A program made the translations under genes and the position numbers. From Motiliproteus sp041586735 (GTDB taxonomy: Bacteria > Pseudomonadota > Gammaproteobacteria > Pseudomonadales > Balneatricaceae): a stretch of DNA of 64,000 bases. Below the pieces are notes generated by a model, which worked only from the letters and a program-made list of their open reading frames with translations, was not told the DNA's origin and searched no databases. Positions 35,401 to 43,545 of the stretch are shown piece after piece. The DNA lies in assembly GCA_041586735.1 (NCBI GenBank), contig JBFGZQ010000011.1, forward strand, positions 59,102-123,101. The letters are read 5' to 3'. Position 1 is the first letter of the stretch. Each line of letters begins with the position of its first letter.

Positions 35401-35740
35401 TATCGTCTCGACCGAAGGCACTCATCAGCTGCTGGCAGACAATGCTATCGTCTCGGAGCGGGTGAACAAGGTTATGGAGGGGCGGCCTAACATCGTCGAT
35501 ATGATCAAGAATGACGAGATTGCCTATGTGATCAACACCACTGAAGGTCGGCGCGCCATTGCCGATTCCTCGGCTATCCGTCGCTCGGCGCTGCAGCACA
35601 AGATTCCCTACACCACCACGTTGGCGGGTGCCGAGGCGGAGGTGCAGGCGCTGCAGTTTGGTGAAGAGAAGCAGGTACGCAGATTACAGGATCTACATGC
35701 CACTATTGTTAACAGCATCACGACAGGAACGGCGCAATGA
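32495..35740 (+). CDS. carB: carbamoyl-phosphate synthase large subunit
   Basis: 1081 residues, slightly longer than the E. coli protein. Two homologous ATP-grasp halves: the first begins [21 protein letters not shown], the second [20 protein letters not shown]; each has a VRPSxxxGG loop ([12 protein letters not shown] and [11 protein letters not shown]). The C-terminal MGS-like allosteric domain (about 940-1075) carries the UMP/ornithine site. Overlaps greA by four bases (ATGA). Confidence 0.98.
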   Translation: [1081 protein letters not shown]

Positions 35741-36213
35741 AGAAAGTCCCCATGACCTTACAGGGCGAGCAGCGCTTGCGAGAGGAGCTGACTCAGCTGA
35801 AAAGCGTTGACCGTCCGCGGATCATCAAGGATATCGCCACCGCGCGTGAACACGGTGATCTGAAAGAGAACGCCGAATACCACGCGGCCCGTGAGCAGCA
35901 GGGTTTTTGTGAAGGACGGATTAAAGAGATCGAGAGTAATCTGGCCGGCGCTCAGGTGATCGATGTTACCCAGATTCCGCATAGCGGACGGGTGATCTTT
36001 GGCACTACCGTGGATATCATCAATCTCGATACCGATGCCGAGGTGACCTATCAGATCGTCGGCCATGACGAATCGGATATTAAGGAGAAGAAGATCTCGA
36101 TCAACTCGCCCATCGCCCGTGCGCTGATCGGCAAGGAGGAGGGTGATGTGGTGGTGGTCGTCACCCCCAACGGTCAGGTCGAGTACGAGATCAGCCAGGT
36201 GCGCCATATCTGA
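35737..36213 (+). CDS. greA: transcription elongation factor GreA
   Basis: 158 residues. Coiled-coil N-terminal domain with the acidic tip DLKENAEYHAAREQQ that reaches the RNA polymerase active site, then an FKBP-like C-terminal domain (SPIARALIGKEEGD). Rescues backtracked polymerase by stimulating transcript cleavage. Coupled to carB through an ATGA overlap, the carAB-greA arrangement also known in Pseudomonas. Confidence 0.98.
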   Translation: MKKVPMTLQGEQRLREELTQLKSVDRPRIIKDIATAREHGDLKENAEYHAAREQQGFCEGRIKEIESNLAGAQVIDVTQIPHSGRVIFGTTVDIINLDTDAEVTYQIVGHDESDIKEKKISINSPIARALIGKEEGDVVVVVTPNGQVEYEISQVRHI

Positions 36214-36244
36214 TCGATACCGAACGTCCTCTGTTGCGTTATAA

Positions 36245-36270
36245 AGCCGGGCTTATGCCCGGTTTTTTTT
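36245..36270 (+). terminator. Rho-independent terminator of carAB-greA
   Basis: GCCGGGC-TTAT-GCCCGG stem followed by eight T residues, 31 bases after greA. Confidence 0.92.
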
Positions 36271-36338
36271 CGTCTGGCTGGCGGTCTCTGGGTACTATAG
36301 TTAGTGTGATAGCGACTGTAGCGGCGTGTAGGAGCCTT

Positions 36339-36626
36339 ATGGAATTCAAAAATCATCCGGAGCTGGTTGCCGAGGATCAGCTGGCTGCAGAGTTGCTGTG
36401 GCAGGATCTGGTCATTGGCGATGAGGTCCTGGTAGAACACCCGGTATATGAGGGGGCTACCGAAATGCTGTCACCTGGACGGGGTTATCTGGTGTTGGCT
36501 AAGCAGTTATCCACCACCCAGATCCCGCAATTGATTACCGAATCGAATGTCCCGGGCCGCAGGTTGACCCTCTATCCCCATTGCATCTGCAGCTATAGAC
36601 GTGCAGACGAGAACAGCTTTAGCTGA
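36339..36626 (+). CDS. small protein of unknown function
   Basis: 95 residues from the ATG at 36339, with TAGGAG 5 bases before it; the frame opens earlier but crosses the greA terminator. Acidic, no signal peptide or membrane helix. N-terminal half is helical (ELVAEDQLAAELLWQDL), then short beta-like stretches and a CIC pair near the end (LYPHCICSYRR). I recognise no family. The good ribosome site and codon use like the neighbours favour a real gene. It stands alone between the greA terminator and the lipoprotein. Confidence 0.6.
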   Translation: MEFKNHPELVAEDQLAAELLWQDLVIGDEVLVEHPVYEGATEMLSPGRGYLVLAKQLSTTQIPQLITESNVPGRRLTLYPHCICSYRRADENSFS

Positions 36627-36742
36627 ACAGCTGCCGGTTCAGCGGGTCTTAATCTACAGCTGCTATGCTGTGTGTTAGGTGGTTCGCTAGATTGTTGCGT
36701 GGACGCTATCTCCCTATTTCGGGTATCACGATTGAGGTGGCT

Positions 36743-37276
36743 ATGAAAATCACGAATATGTTGGGTGCGCGGGCGCTGACAGCTGGATTAACGATTGGAT
36801 TAACGATTGGATTGACGGGCTGTCTCGGTAATACGACCAATATGGATGCTAAAACGCTGCACGCCACAGAGGCACAGCGTACCGTCGCTATCCAGCGCGG
36901 GGTGGTGCTGACGGTCGAGGAGGTCAAGGTGACGGCCGAGGGGACTCCCGGCGCGACGCTGGTCGGCACCATCATCGGTATAGGGCTGGGTGGTGAAGTG
37001 GGTGGCGGATCGGGTCGGAGTTGGGCTAGGGGAGCCGGTGCGTTGATCGGCGGGATACTGGGTGAATCGGCGACTCAATATAATGAAATGGCATTTTCTT
37101 ACATTGTGGAGCAGCAGAACGGCAGGAGTATCCAGATCGTCCAGCAGGGTGAACGGATCGCCCCCAATACCCCCGTGTTCGTTAAATACCTCTCCAGTGG
37201 TCGAGGGATTCTGCAGGTCGACACCAGCCAGGGCGGCGTCTATAACCGCACCCGGGATACGCAGTATACCGATTAG
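36743..37276 (+). CDS. glycine-zipper outer-membrane lipoprotein (Pcp/SlyB-like)
   Basis: 177 residues from the ATG at 36743. Lipobox LTGC puts the lipidated Cys at residue 27. A glycine-zipper segment follows (TLVGTIIGIGLGGEVGGGSG, then GAGALIGGILGE), and a C-terminal beta-rich tail (SIQIVQQGERI, PVFVKYLSSGRG). Family members reside in the outer membrane and respond to envelope stress. The hydrophobic core of the signal peptide (GLTIGLTIGLTG) is encoded by an in-frame 12-bp tandem repeat at 36785-36820. Confidence 0.85.
   Translation: MKITNMLGARALTAGLTIGLTIGLTGCLGNTTNMDAKTLHATEAQRTVAIQRGVVLTVEEVKVTAEGTPGATLVGTIIGIGLGGEVGGGSGRSWARGAGALIGGILGESATQYNEMAFSYIVEQQNGRSIQIVQQGERIAPNTPVFVKYLSSGRGILQVDTSQGGVYNRTRDTQYTD
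36785..36820 (+). repeat. 12-bp in-frame repeat in the lipoprotein signal peptide
   Basis: Two identical copies of GGATTAACGATT (36785-36796, 36797-36808) and a third diverged copy (36809-36820). Each unit adds four residues, GLTI, to the hydrophobic core of the signal peptide. Confidence 0.9.
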
Positions 37277-37303
37277 TGCTGTCGTTAAATGGGTGGTTAG
37301 GCA

Positions 37304-37339
37304 GGTAGTCAGAAAAGTAGTCAGACAGATAGTCAGGCT
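37304..37339 (+). repeat. 12-bp direct repeat downstream of the lipoprotein
   Basis: Three degenerate 12-base units with the core TAGTCAG (37304-37315, 37316-37327, 37328-37339), in the 153-base gap before the convergent ABC permease gene. No stem-loop terminator is evident. Confidence 0.7.
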
Positions 37340-37429
37340 ATAAATTAGGGCTTGCTGCGCGTTGTCGCTAGCGGCGCTCTGCAGCTAGGTGCTGGCACTC
37401 AAGCGCGCTGTTGGTATTAGTAACCCTCG

Positions 37430-38629
37430 TCACTCCAGCTGTCGCAGTGCTTCGATCGGGTTCATCGCCGCGGCGCGTGTGGCGGGTTTGACCCCGGCCA
37501 GCAAGCCAATCAGCACCGATACCCCGAGTGCCAGTAGCACCATCTGTGGCGCCAGGCTTAGCGGTAGTCCCGGTAGTAACCAGCGGCTGAACAGTAACAG
37601 ACCGGCGGTGATAGTCAGCCCCAGCAGACAGCCTGCCAGTGCCATGAGTATTGCCTCACCCAAAAACAGATTACGAATCTGCGCGGTGCTGCATCCGAGG
37701 GCGCGTAGCAGGCCGATCTCGTGGGTGCGCTCGGTGGTGGTGATGAGCATGATGCTGAGGATACCGACACCGCCCACCAGCAGCGAGATGAAGCCTAAGC
37801 TGCCGCCGGCGTATTTGAGCATCTGTAAGATCTGATCGAGACTTTTTAGCACTTCATCCTGGGTGATCAGGGTAAAGTCCTCCAGGCCGTGTCGGCCAAT
37901 CAGGCGCTGCTTGACGCGCTGGCTGATCAGCTCGGCGCTGATGCCGGATTGATAGACCAGATCGATCTCCATCAAGCTATCGCGGTTGAATAGCCGCAAG
38001 CCTTGAGAGACCGGAATATAAGCGCTGTCATCCAGATCGGTGCCTAAAAACTGGCCCTTGGGCGCCAATACCCCGATCACCATAAAGCGTACGCTGCCGA
38101 TATGCACCGTCTCCCCTAGCACCTGGCCGTCACCAAACAGTTCCCGTTTCAACGTACTGCCTAGGACCGCGAAAGGTCGAGCGCTGTCGAGGTCGTCATG
38201 CGGCAGGAAGCGACCCTGTGCCAGGCTGAGTTGCCAGACGCTCTGGGCGTCAGGGCCGACGCCGGCGACATTGCTGTGACGGCTGCGACCGGCGCGTTTG
38301 ATGGCGGCGGTGCCAAATACCACCGGGATCACCTGTTCGATGCCATTAAGCCGAGCCAGCGACTGGGCATCCGCCAGTGATAGCGGTCGTATGGTATTGA
38401 GCATAGCGCCGATACCGAAGGTTTCGGTTTTGCCGGGGGTGATCGCCAGCAGGTGGCTGCCAAACTGGGTAAACTCCTGCAGTACGTAGTGGCGTACCCC
38501 TTCACCGAGCGCGCTCATCAACGAGACAGCGCAGATGCCGATCGCCATCCCCAGCAGTGTTAACAGGCTACGTAAGCGTTGCGCCAGCAGTGCGCGCCAG
38601 ACCCAGCGGACGCTATCGGCAGGATTCAT
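37430..38629 (-). CDS. MacB-type ABC transporter permease (second)
   Basis: 399 residues. N-terminal membrane helix (LLTLLGMAIGICAVSLMSALGEG), a large periplasmic domain (about 45-270) and three C-terminal helices with the FtsX core (GGVGILSIMLITTTERTHEIGLLRALGCS). Works as a mechanotransmitter rather than a classical channel. Overlaps the upstream permease gene by four bases. Distinct in sequence from that permease, so the two probably form a heterodimer. Confidence 0.9.
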   Translation of the reverse strand: MNPADSVRWVWRALLAQRLRSLLTLLGMAIGICAVSLMSALGEGVRHYVLQEFTQFGSHLLAITPGKTETFGIGAMLNTIRPLSLADAQSLARLNGIEQVIPVVFGTAAIKRAGRSRHSNVAGVGPDAQSVWQLSLAQGRFLPHDDLDSARPFAVLGSTLKRELFGDGQVLGETVHIGSVRFMVIGVLAPKGQFLGTDLDDSAYIPVSQGLRLFNRDSLMEIDLVYQSGISAELISQRVKQRLIGRHGLEDFTLITQDEVLKSLDQILQMLKYAGGSLGFISLLVGGVGILSIMLITTTERTHEIGLLRALGCSTAQIRNLFLGEAILMALAGCLLGLTITAGLLLFSRWLLPGLPLSLAPQMVLLALGVSVLIGLLAGVKPATRAAAMNPIEALRQLE

Positions 38630-39846
38630 TGCTGCCCCCCGCTAGCGCCACGCATCGCTAGTACCGGGTCGAGTCTGGCGGCACGACTGGCTGGCCACCA
38701 GGAGAACAGCAGGCCAGAGCCCATCGCCATCAGGATCGCAGCCAGCTCCGCCCAGAGAGGCGCAGAGAACGGAAAACCAGGTAACAGCCGCAGCGCCAGG
38801 GCGACGGCCAGCTCACCGGCAGCGGTACCGAGCAAGGCACCGCTGCCGGTGAGTAGCAGCGCCTCGTTTACAAACAGCGCACGCACTAGGTTGGCCGGCG
38901 CCCCCAGTGCTTTCAACAGACCAATCTCACGCTGGCGCTGGCTGACCGAAATCAGGCTGATATTCATGATTAAAATACCGGCGACCAGCAGGCTGATCGC
39001 GGCAATGGCGCCGACGCTGGCCGTTAGGGTACGGAGCACGTTATCAAAGCTGTGGAGCATCGAATCTTGACTGATCAGGGTGACGTCGTCTTCGCCGTCA
39101 TGGCGCAGGCGGATACGCTCCAGAATCTGCTGCTTGGCTAGCGCCAGCTGATCGAGCTGTTTGAGCTCCAGCAAAATGCGAAACAGCCCCGCAGAGTCGA
39201 ACAGTTGCTCGGCGGAGCGGATCGGGATGATCGCCATATCGCGCATATCCAGCCCCAGCGATTCACCACGCTCTTCGAGAACCCCGACCACTCGAAAGCG
39301 TCGCTCGCCGACCCGCAGCCACTGGTTAAGCGGATTGCTGTTGCCGAAGAGCTGCTGTTTGAGCTTGGCGCCCAGCACCAGGGTGGGCGAGGCGCTGTCG
39401 ACGGCGCTGGCGGGTAACGGCTGGCCAAGACCTATAGTCAGGTTGCGTACCGGGAAAAAGTCCGGCGTGGTACCCAGGGTGATCACCTCGCGAGCGATGT
39501 TGCCGTGACTGACCCGCGCCGTCCCGGCGATGATCGGTGCGACACGACCGATGCTGCCTAGTCTGGCGAGGGCGTTGGCATCCTCCAGGGTCAGATCACG
39601 GGGTGAGGTGCCGTAGAGGGGCGGTGCGCCACCGCGGGTTTCGGTCTTGCCGGGTAGCACAATCAGGATCTGCTGCCCCAGCGCGGAGAACTCGCCAGCG
39701 ACATAGCGGCGCGCGCCTTCGCCGACGCTGGTTAACACCACCACTGAGGCGACCCCGAGGCTGATGGTGAGCAGCAGCAGAGCCGTACGCCAGCGTTGGC
39801 GTACCAATACCTGGGTATTGAAGCGCAGCTGGTCGATGAGGGTCAT
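38626..39846 (-). CDS. MacB-type ABC transporter permease (first)
   Basis: 406 residues, same FtsX/MacB topology: one helix near the N terminus (ALLLLTISLGVASVVVLTSVGEG), periplasmic domain, three C-terminal helices with LLVAGILIMNISLISVSQRQREIGLLKALGAP (core of the family). Starts inside the end of the ATPase gene (ATGA-like overlap) and overlaps the second permease by four bases. Confidence 0.9.
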   Translation of the reverse strand: MTLIDQLRFNTQVLVRQRWRTALLLLTISLGVASVVVLTSVGEGARRYVAGEFSALGQQILIVLPGKTETRGGAPPLYGTSPRDLTLEDANALARLGSIGRVAPIIAGTARVSHGNIAREVITLGTTPDFFPVRNLTIGLGQPLPASAVDSASPTLVLGAKLKQQLFGNSNPLNQWLRVGERRFRVVGVLEERGESLGLDMRDMAIIPIRSAEQLFDSAGLFRILLELKQLDQLALAKQQILERIRLRHDGEDDVTLISQDSMLHSFDNVLRTLTASVGAIAAISLLVAGILIMNISLISVSQRQREIGLLKALGAPANLVRALFVNEALLLTGSGALLGTAAGELAVALALRLLPGFPFSAPLWAELAAILMAMGSGLLFSWWPASRAARLDPVLAMRGASGGQQ

Positions 39847-40547
39847 GGCCGCTGATCGCTAACAATGCGGCCATCGACCAGCTGCAACTGGCGCCGAGTG
39901 CGTTTGGCCAGCGCCGGATCATGGGTGACGATTAACAGGGTCATCCCTTGGTCGTTGAGTCCCTCCAGCAGTTCGATCACCTCGACTCCGGAGTGCTGGT
40001 CGAGGTTGCCGGTGGGCTCGTCTGCCAATAGCAGCGGCGGCTGCATCACAATGGCGCGGGCGATGGCCACGCGTTGCTGCTGACCACCGGACAGTTGGTT
40101 GGGACGCTGCGAGGCTTGTGGGCCTAGGCCAACCTGCTGCAGTGCCTGCATACCACGGCGCTGCTGCTCCGCACGCGGCAGTCCCGCTAGCATCAAGGGT
40201 AGGCTGATATTTTCCAGGGCGCTAAGGCGCGGGATCAGATGAAACGCCTGAAAGATAAAGCCGATCTGCTCACGGCGTCGACGTGCGCGTCGCTCTTCGG
40301 CCAGGGCTTCGGTCGTCTCACCGCGGAGTCGGTAACCACCGCTATCCGGCCGATCCAGCAAGCCGATCATGTTCAGCAGGGTGGATTTACCCGATCCGGA
40401 AGGGCCGGTGATCGCCACATACTCACCGGCGTTGATCTGCAGGTCGATCCTGTCCAAGGCCTTGAGCAGGTTGTTGCCGATCGGGTACTGCTTGCTAAGC
40501 TGGTACAGGTCGATCAGGGGTGTGGCTGTTGGGCTACTCGCGCTCAT
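39843..40547 (-). CDS. MacB/LolD-type ABC transporter ATPase
   Basis: 234 residues from the ATG at 40547; an in-frame upstream start at 40580 would overlap the fusion protein gene further. Walker A GPSGSGKST, signature LSGGQQQRVAIARAI, Walker B LLLADEPTGNLD, H-loop IVTHD. In E. coli MacB this domain is fused to the permease; here it is a separate polypeptide serving two permeases. Overlaps the upstream gene by 14 bases. Confidence 0.93.
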   Translation of the reverse strand: MSASSPTATPLIDLYQLSKQYPIGNNLLKALDRIDLQINAGEYVAITGPSGSGKSTLLNMIGLLDRPDSGGYRLRGETTEALAEERRARRRREQIGFIFQAFHLIPRLSALENISLPLMLAGLPRAEQQRRGMQALQQVGLGPQASQRPNQLSGGQQQRVAIARAIVMQPPLLLADEPTGNLDQHSGVEVIELLEGLNDQGMTLLIVTHDPALAKRTRRQLQLVDGRIVSDQRP

Positions 40548-41676
40548 TGGCGACCGCCAGCGCACCCGCCTTGGTATCACTGCGACCCAGTGAGGTGACG
40601 ATCTGATCGCCGGCGGTCAGTCCTGCTAGGATCTCGGTATGGCGCCAGTTGCTCAGCCCCGTCTTGACCTCACGCTGCTCTAAGGGTTTGCCCTTCTGGT
40701 AGAGCAGCACAAAGCGCTCGTTTAGTAGTGCTTCGGTGGGAATGCGCAGCGTGTCGGCATGGCCTTGGAGGATGATCTCCAGATCGGCACTGTAGCCGGC
40801 CAACAAGCGGAGTGCGGGGCGTTGGCTGAAATCGGCTTCCACCACGACGGTACGGGCCTGCTTTTCACGATCCTGCACATAGGGGGCGATACGGCGCAGG
40901 GTGCCGGCAAAGTGTTGTCCCCGGTAGGCATCCAGCGAGATTCGTAGCGGTTGCCCTGGAGTGACTTCGGCGGCATCGACCTCATCTATCGGTGCTTCAA
41001 CATAATGGCAATCATCGGTCAGTAGATCGATGGCGGGTGGTGTCGCGACGCCAGGTGGTGAGGGGGTCGCATACTCGCCGACTTTAGCGCTCAGTTCGGC
41101 GATGATACCTGCAAAGGGTGCTCGAAGCCGGGTACGCTCCAGCGCCGCCTCAGCCATTGCAATGCGCGCCTTGGCCTCTTGCTCTCGGGCTGCAGCGGCG
41201 CGACAGCTCAGAGCGCTCGCTTCGGCTTCGGCTTGAGTCTGGTCGGCCTGCTCTTCGGAGGCCATCTTTCTGGCCTGTAAGGTCTTGACTCGCTGGGCAT
41301 CGCGTTGGGCGTTTTGGGCACGGATACAGATCGCGTCGTGCTCTAGATGAACCGACTGTGCGGCCAATTGGATCTGTTTCAGGCTGGCCTTAAGGTCTGC
41401 ATTCCAGAGTTCAATAAGCAGTTGATCTTTACTGACAGGGTCGCCCTCGTTGACCGTAAGCAGAGCGATCTGGCCGCCGAGCCCTACGGATAGCTGGGCC
41501 CGGCGGCAGGACCTCAGCGTACCCGCACGGGTGTTTACCACCGTGCGCTCGACGAGACCGCGTTCAACTCGAATGGTATCGACAGCGACCGGCTGTGGAC
41601 GACTGTTCCACCAGACTGCCGTTGCTATAAGTGCCAGTATGGCCATCCAGATAACAGGGGTGACGATCCTCGGCAT
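40534..41676 (-). CDS. MacA-like periplasmic membrane-fusion protein
   Basis: 380 residues. N-terminal anchor helix (VIWMAILALIATAVWW), a lipoyl-like half (GGQIALLTVNEGDPVSKDQLLIEL), a long coiled-coil hairpin (about 85-190, rich in Ala/Gln/Glu), the second lipoyl half (RTRLRAPFAGIIAELSAKVGEY) and beta-barrel domains. It bridges an ABC exporter to an outer-membrane channel, presumably TolC-like and encoded elsewhere. First gene of a four-gene operon: fusion protein, ATPase, two permeases. Substrate unknown. Confidence 0.88.
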   Translation of the reverse strand: MPRIVTPVIWMAILALIATAVWWNSRPQPVAVDTIRVERGLVERTVVNTRAGTLRSCRRAQLSVGLGGQIALLTVNEGDPVSKDQLLIELWNADLKASLKQIQLAAQSVHLEHDAICIRAQNAQRDAQRVKTLQARKMASEEQADQTQAEAEASALSCRAAAAREQEAKARIAMAEAALERTRLRAPFAGIIAELSAKVGEYATPSPPGVATPPAIDLLTDDCHYVEAPIDEVDAAEVTPGQPLRISLDAYRGQHFAGTLRRIAPYVQDREKQARTVVVEADFSQRPALRLLAGYSADLEIILQGHADTLRIPTEALLNERFVLLYQKGKPLEQREVKTGLSNWRHTEILAGLTAGDQIVTSLGRSDTKAGALAVANERE

Positions 41677-41889
41677 ACCGACTCCTAGAAAACTCCTAGC
41701 AAAAGTACTGAGTTAAAGGATAGTGCTATTTCGTGCAGCTAAGGGTTCATTTTGGTGAGCGGGCCCGGGCTATAGGCTGCGCGATCGACAAAGCGGGCGG
41801 CCATGCGTAGCTCTGTATAAAAATATCGGGTTATACTGTGGCACTGAATATATGCGCGGCGCTATTTTGGGTGTCATTAGGAGATTTCG

Positions 41890-42228
41890 ATGAAACTGGT
41901 TACTGCTGTCATTAAGCCCTTCAAGCTGGACGATGTGCGCGAGGCGCTGTCTGAAATAGGGATTCAAGGGATCACCGTTACCGAGGTTAAGGGTTTCGGG
42001 CGTCAAAAGGGCCATACAGAGCTGTATCGCGGTGCGGAATATGTGGTTGATTTTCTTCCTAAAGTGAAGCTAGAAGCGGCGATTGACGATGATTTGGTCG
42101 ATCAGGTGATCGAAACGATTGCTAAATCAGCCAATACCGGCAAGATCGGCGACGGAAAAATTTTTGTGACCGCGCTGGAACAGATCATCCGGATCCGCAC
42201 CGGTGAGACCGGTGTCGACGCCATCTAA
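41890..42228 (+). CDS. glnK: nitrogen regulatory PII protein (GlnK/GlnB)
   Basis: 112 residues. T-loop Tyr51 (LYRGAEYVVDF), the uridylylation site, is intact, as are the B-loop TGKIGDGKIF and C-loop RIRTGE. The N terminus MKLVTAVIKPFKLDDVREAL is closer to GlnK than to enteric GlnB, but amtB does not follow, so the symbol is tentative. AGGAG lies 7 bases upstream. I looked for a sigma-54 site; the TGGCAC at 41839 has its GC two bases out of register. Confidence 0.85.
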   Translation: MKLVTAVIKPFKLDDVREALSEIGIQGITVTEVKGFGRQKGHTELYRGAEYVVDFLPKVKLEAAIDDDLVDQVIETIAKSANTGKIGDGKIFVTALEQIIRIRTGETGVDAI

Positions 42229-42321
42229 GCACCTGGCCTTACTACACAACAGGCGGTTCTGGTGATAAATAGGCTGTCTTTTTCAGGTCTACGACCTGAG
42301 AGCGTCTATGGATAGTCTGGA

Positions 42322-43476
42322 TTAACGGTCGTTGAGGAAATCGTTATCCTCCTGAAGGAAGAACAGATCACCATCCGTCGTTGAGGTGATCTGCTCCTGG
42401 AGCTTGGGGTTGGCTTCGGCCGACAGTTTGATCATCAGTCGTAGATCGTTGGCGGAGTCGGCGTATGCCAGCGCCTCTTCATAGGACACCTCACCCTCTT
42501 CGAACAGTTTATAGAGCGCCAGATCGAAGGTCTGCATGCCGATATTGGTCGATTTCTTCATCAGCTCTTTGAGCTCGTGTACCGCACCCTTGCGGATCAG
42601 ATCGGCGACCAGAGGGGTATTGATCAGCACCTCGACCGCGGCGACCCGACCTTTGCCATTGGCGCGGGGGACTAGCTGCTGAGCGACGATCGCCTTCATG
42701 TTCAGCGATAGATCCATCCATACCTGATTGTGATGCTCGGAGGGAAAGAAACTGATGACTCGATCCAGCGCCTGGTTAGCATTATTGGCGTGCAGGGTGG
42801 CGAGACAGAGATGGCCGGTTTCGGCAAACTGCAGGCCGTAGCCCATGGTGTCTTGGCTACGGATCTCGCCCATCAGAATCACATCGGGTGCCTGGCGCAA
42901 GGTGTTCTTGAGTGCGATTTCGAAGCTGGGGGTATCGATGCCAACTTCGCGTTGGGTGATGATGCATTTTTTATGGTCGTGGATAAATTCGATCGGATCC
43001 TCGATGCAGATGATGTGACCCTTGGTATTTTCGTTACGGTAGTCGATCATCGATGCCAGCGAGGTCGTTTTACCGGTGCTGGTGCCTCCAACAAACAGGA
43101 TCAGACCGCGCTTGGACATCGCTAGGTCTTTGAGAACCGGCGGTAACCGCAGCTCATCCATGCTGGGGATCTCGTTTTTGATCCGTCGCAGTACCATTCC
43201 CGGTGAGTTGCGCTGAAAGAAGGCGCTGACCCGGAAGCGGCCTACCCCTGGCGCACTGATGGCGTAGTTGCACTCATGGGTGGATTCGAATTCAGACTGT
43301 TGCGCATCGTTCATGGTGCTGTAGGTCAGCGAGCGCGCCTGTCGGGCGCTGAGCGGGTCTCGAGTCAGCGGTTTCACTGAGCCGTCGACCTTAATACTGG
43401 GGCGCGCGCCCGCCGTTACAAACAGGTCGGAGGCCTCTCTTTCTACCATGACTTTCAGAAGCTGAGTAAAATCCAC
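42322..43476 (-). CDS. pilU: twitching motility ATPase PilU
   Basis: 384 residues. Walker A is GGTSTGKT rather than the usual GPTGSGKS, as is normal for PilU. His box (LATLHANNANQALDRVISFFP) and Walker B (VILMGEIRSQDT) are present. The acidic C-terminal tail (SSTTDGDLFFLQEDNDF) is typical. PilU assists PilT in forceful pilus retraction. Transcribed after pilT with a 69-base gap. Confidence 0.95.
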   Translation of the reverse strand: MDFTQLLKVMVEREASDLFVTAGARPSIKVDGSVKPLTRDPLSARQARSLTYSTMNDAQQSEFESTHECNYAISAPGVGRFRVSAFFQRNSPGMVLRRIKNEIPSMDELRLPPVLKDLAMSKRGLILFVGGTSTGKTTSLASMIDYRNENTKGHIICIEDPIEFIHDHKKCIITQREVGIDTPSFEIALKNTLRQAPDVILMGEIRSQDTMGYGLQFAETGHLCLATLHANNANQALDRVISFFPSEHHNQVWMDLSLNMKAIVAQQLVPRANGKGRVAAVEVLINTPLVADLIRKGAVHELKELMKKSTNIGMQTFDLALYKLFEEGEVSYEEALAYADSANDLRLMIKLSAEANPKLQEQITSTTDGDLFFLQEDNDFLNDR

Positions 43477-43545
43477 GCGTTCACCCCAATTGATTGCTAT
43501 GTCAGACCGCCTGGCTATCCAGGTCTCTGGTGAGAAAGTCTCTGG

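Noticed and set aside
41839..41855. Sigma-54 promoter upstream of the PII gene
   Set aside because: TGGCAC is present but the required GC is two bases too far downstream.
42322..43476. PilU treated as defective because of its altered Walker A
   Set aside because: GGTSTGKT still fits GxxxxGKT, and PilU proteins normally differ from PilT here.
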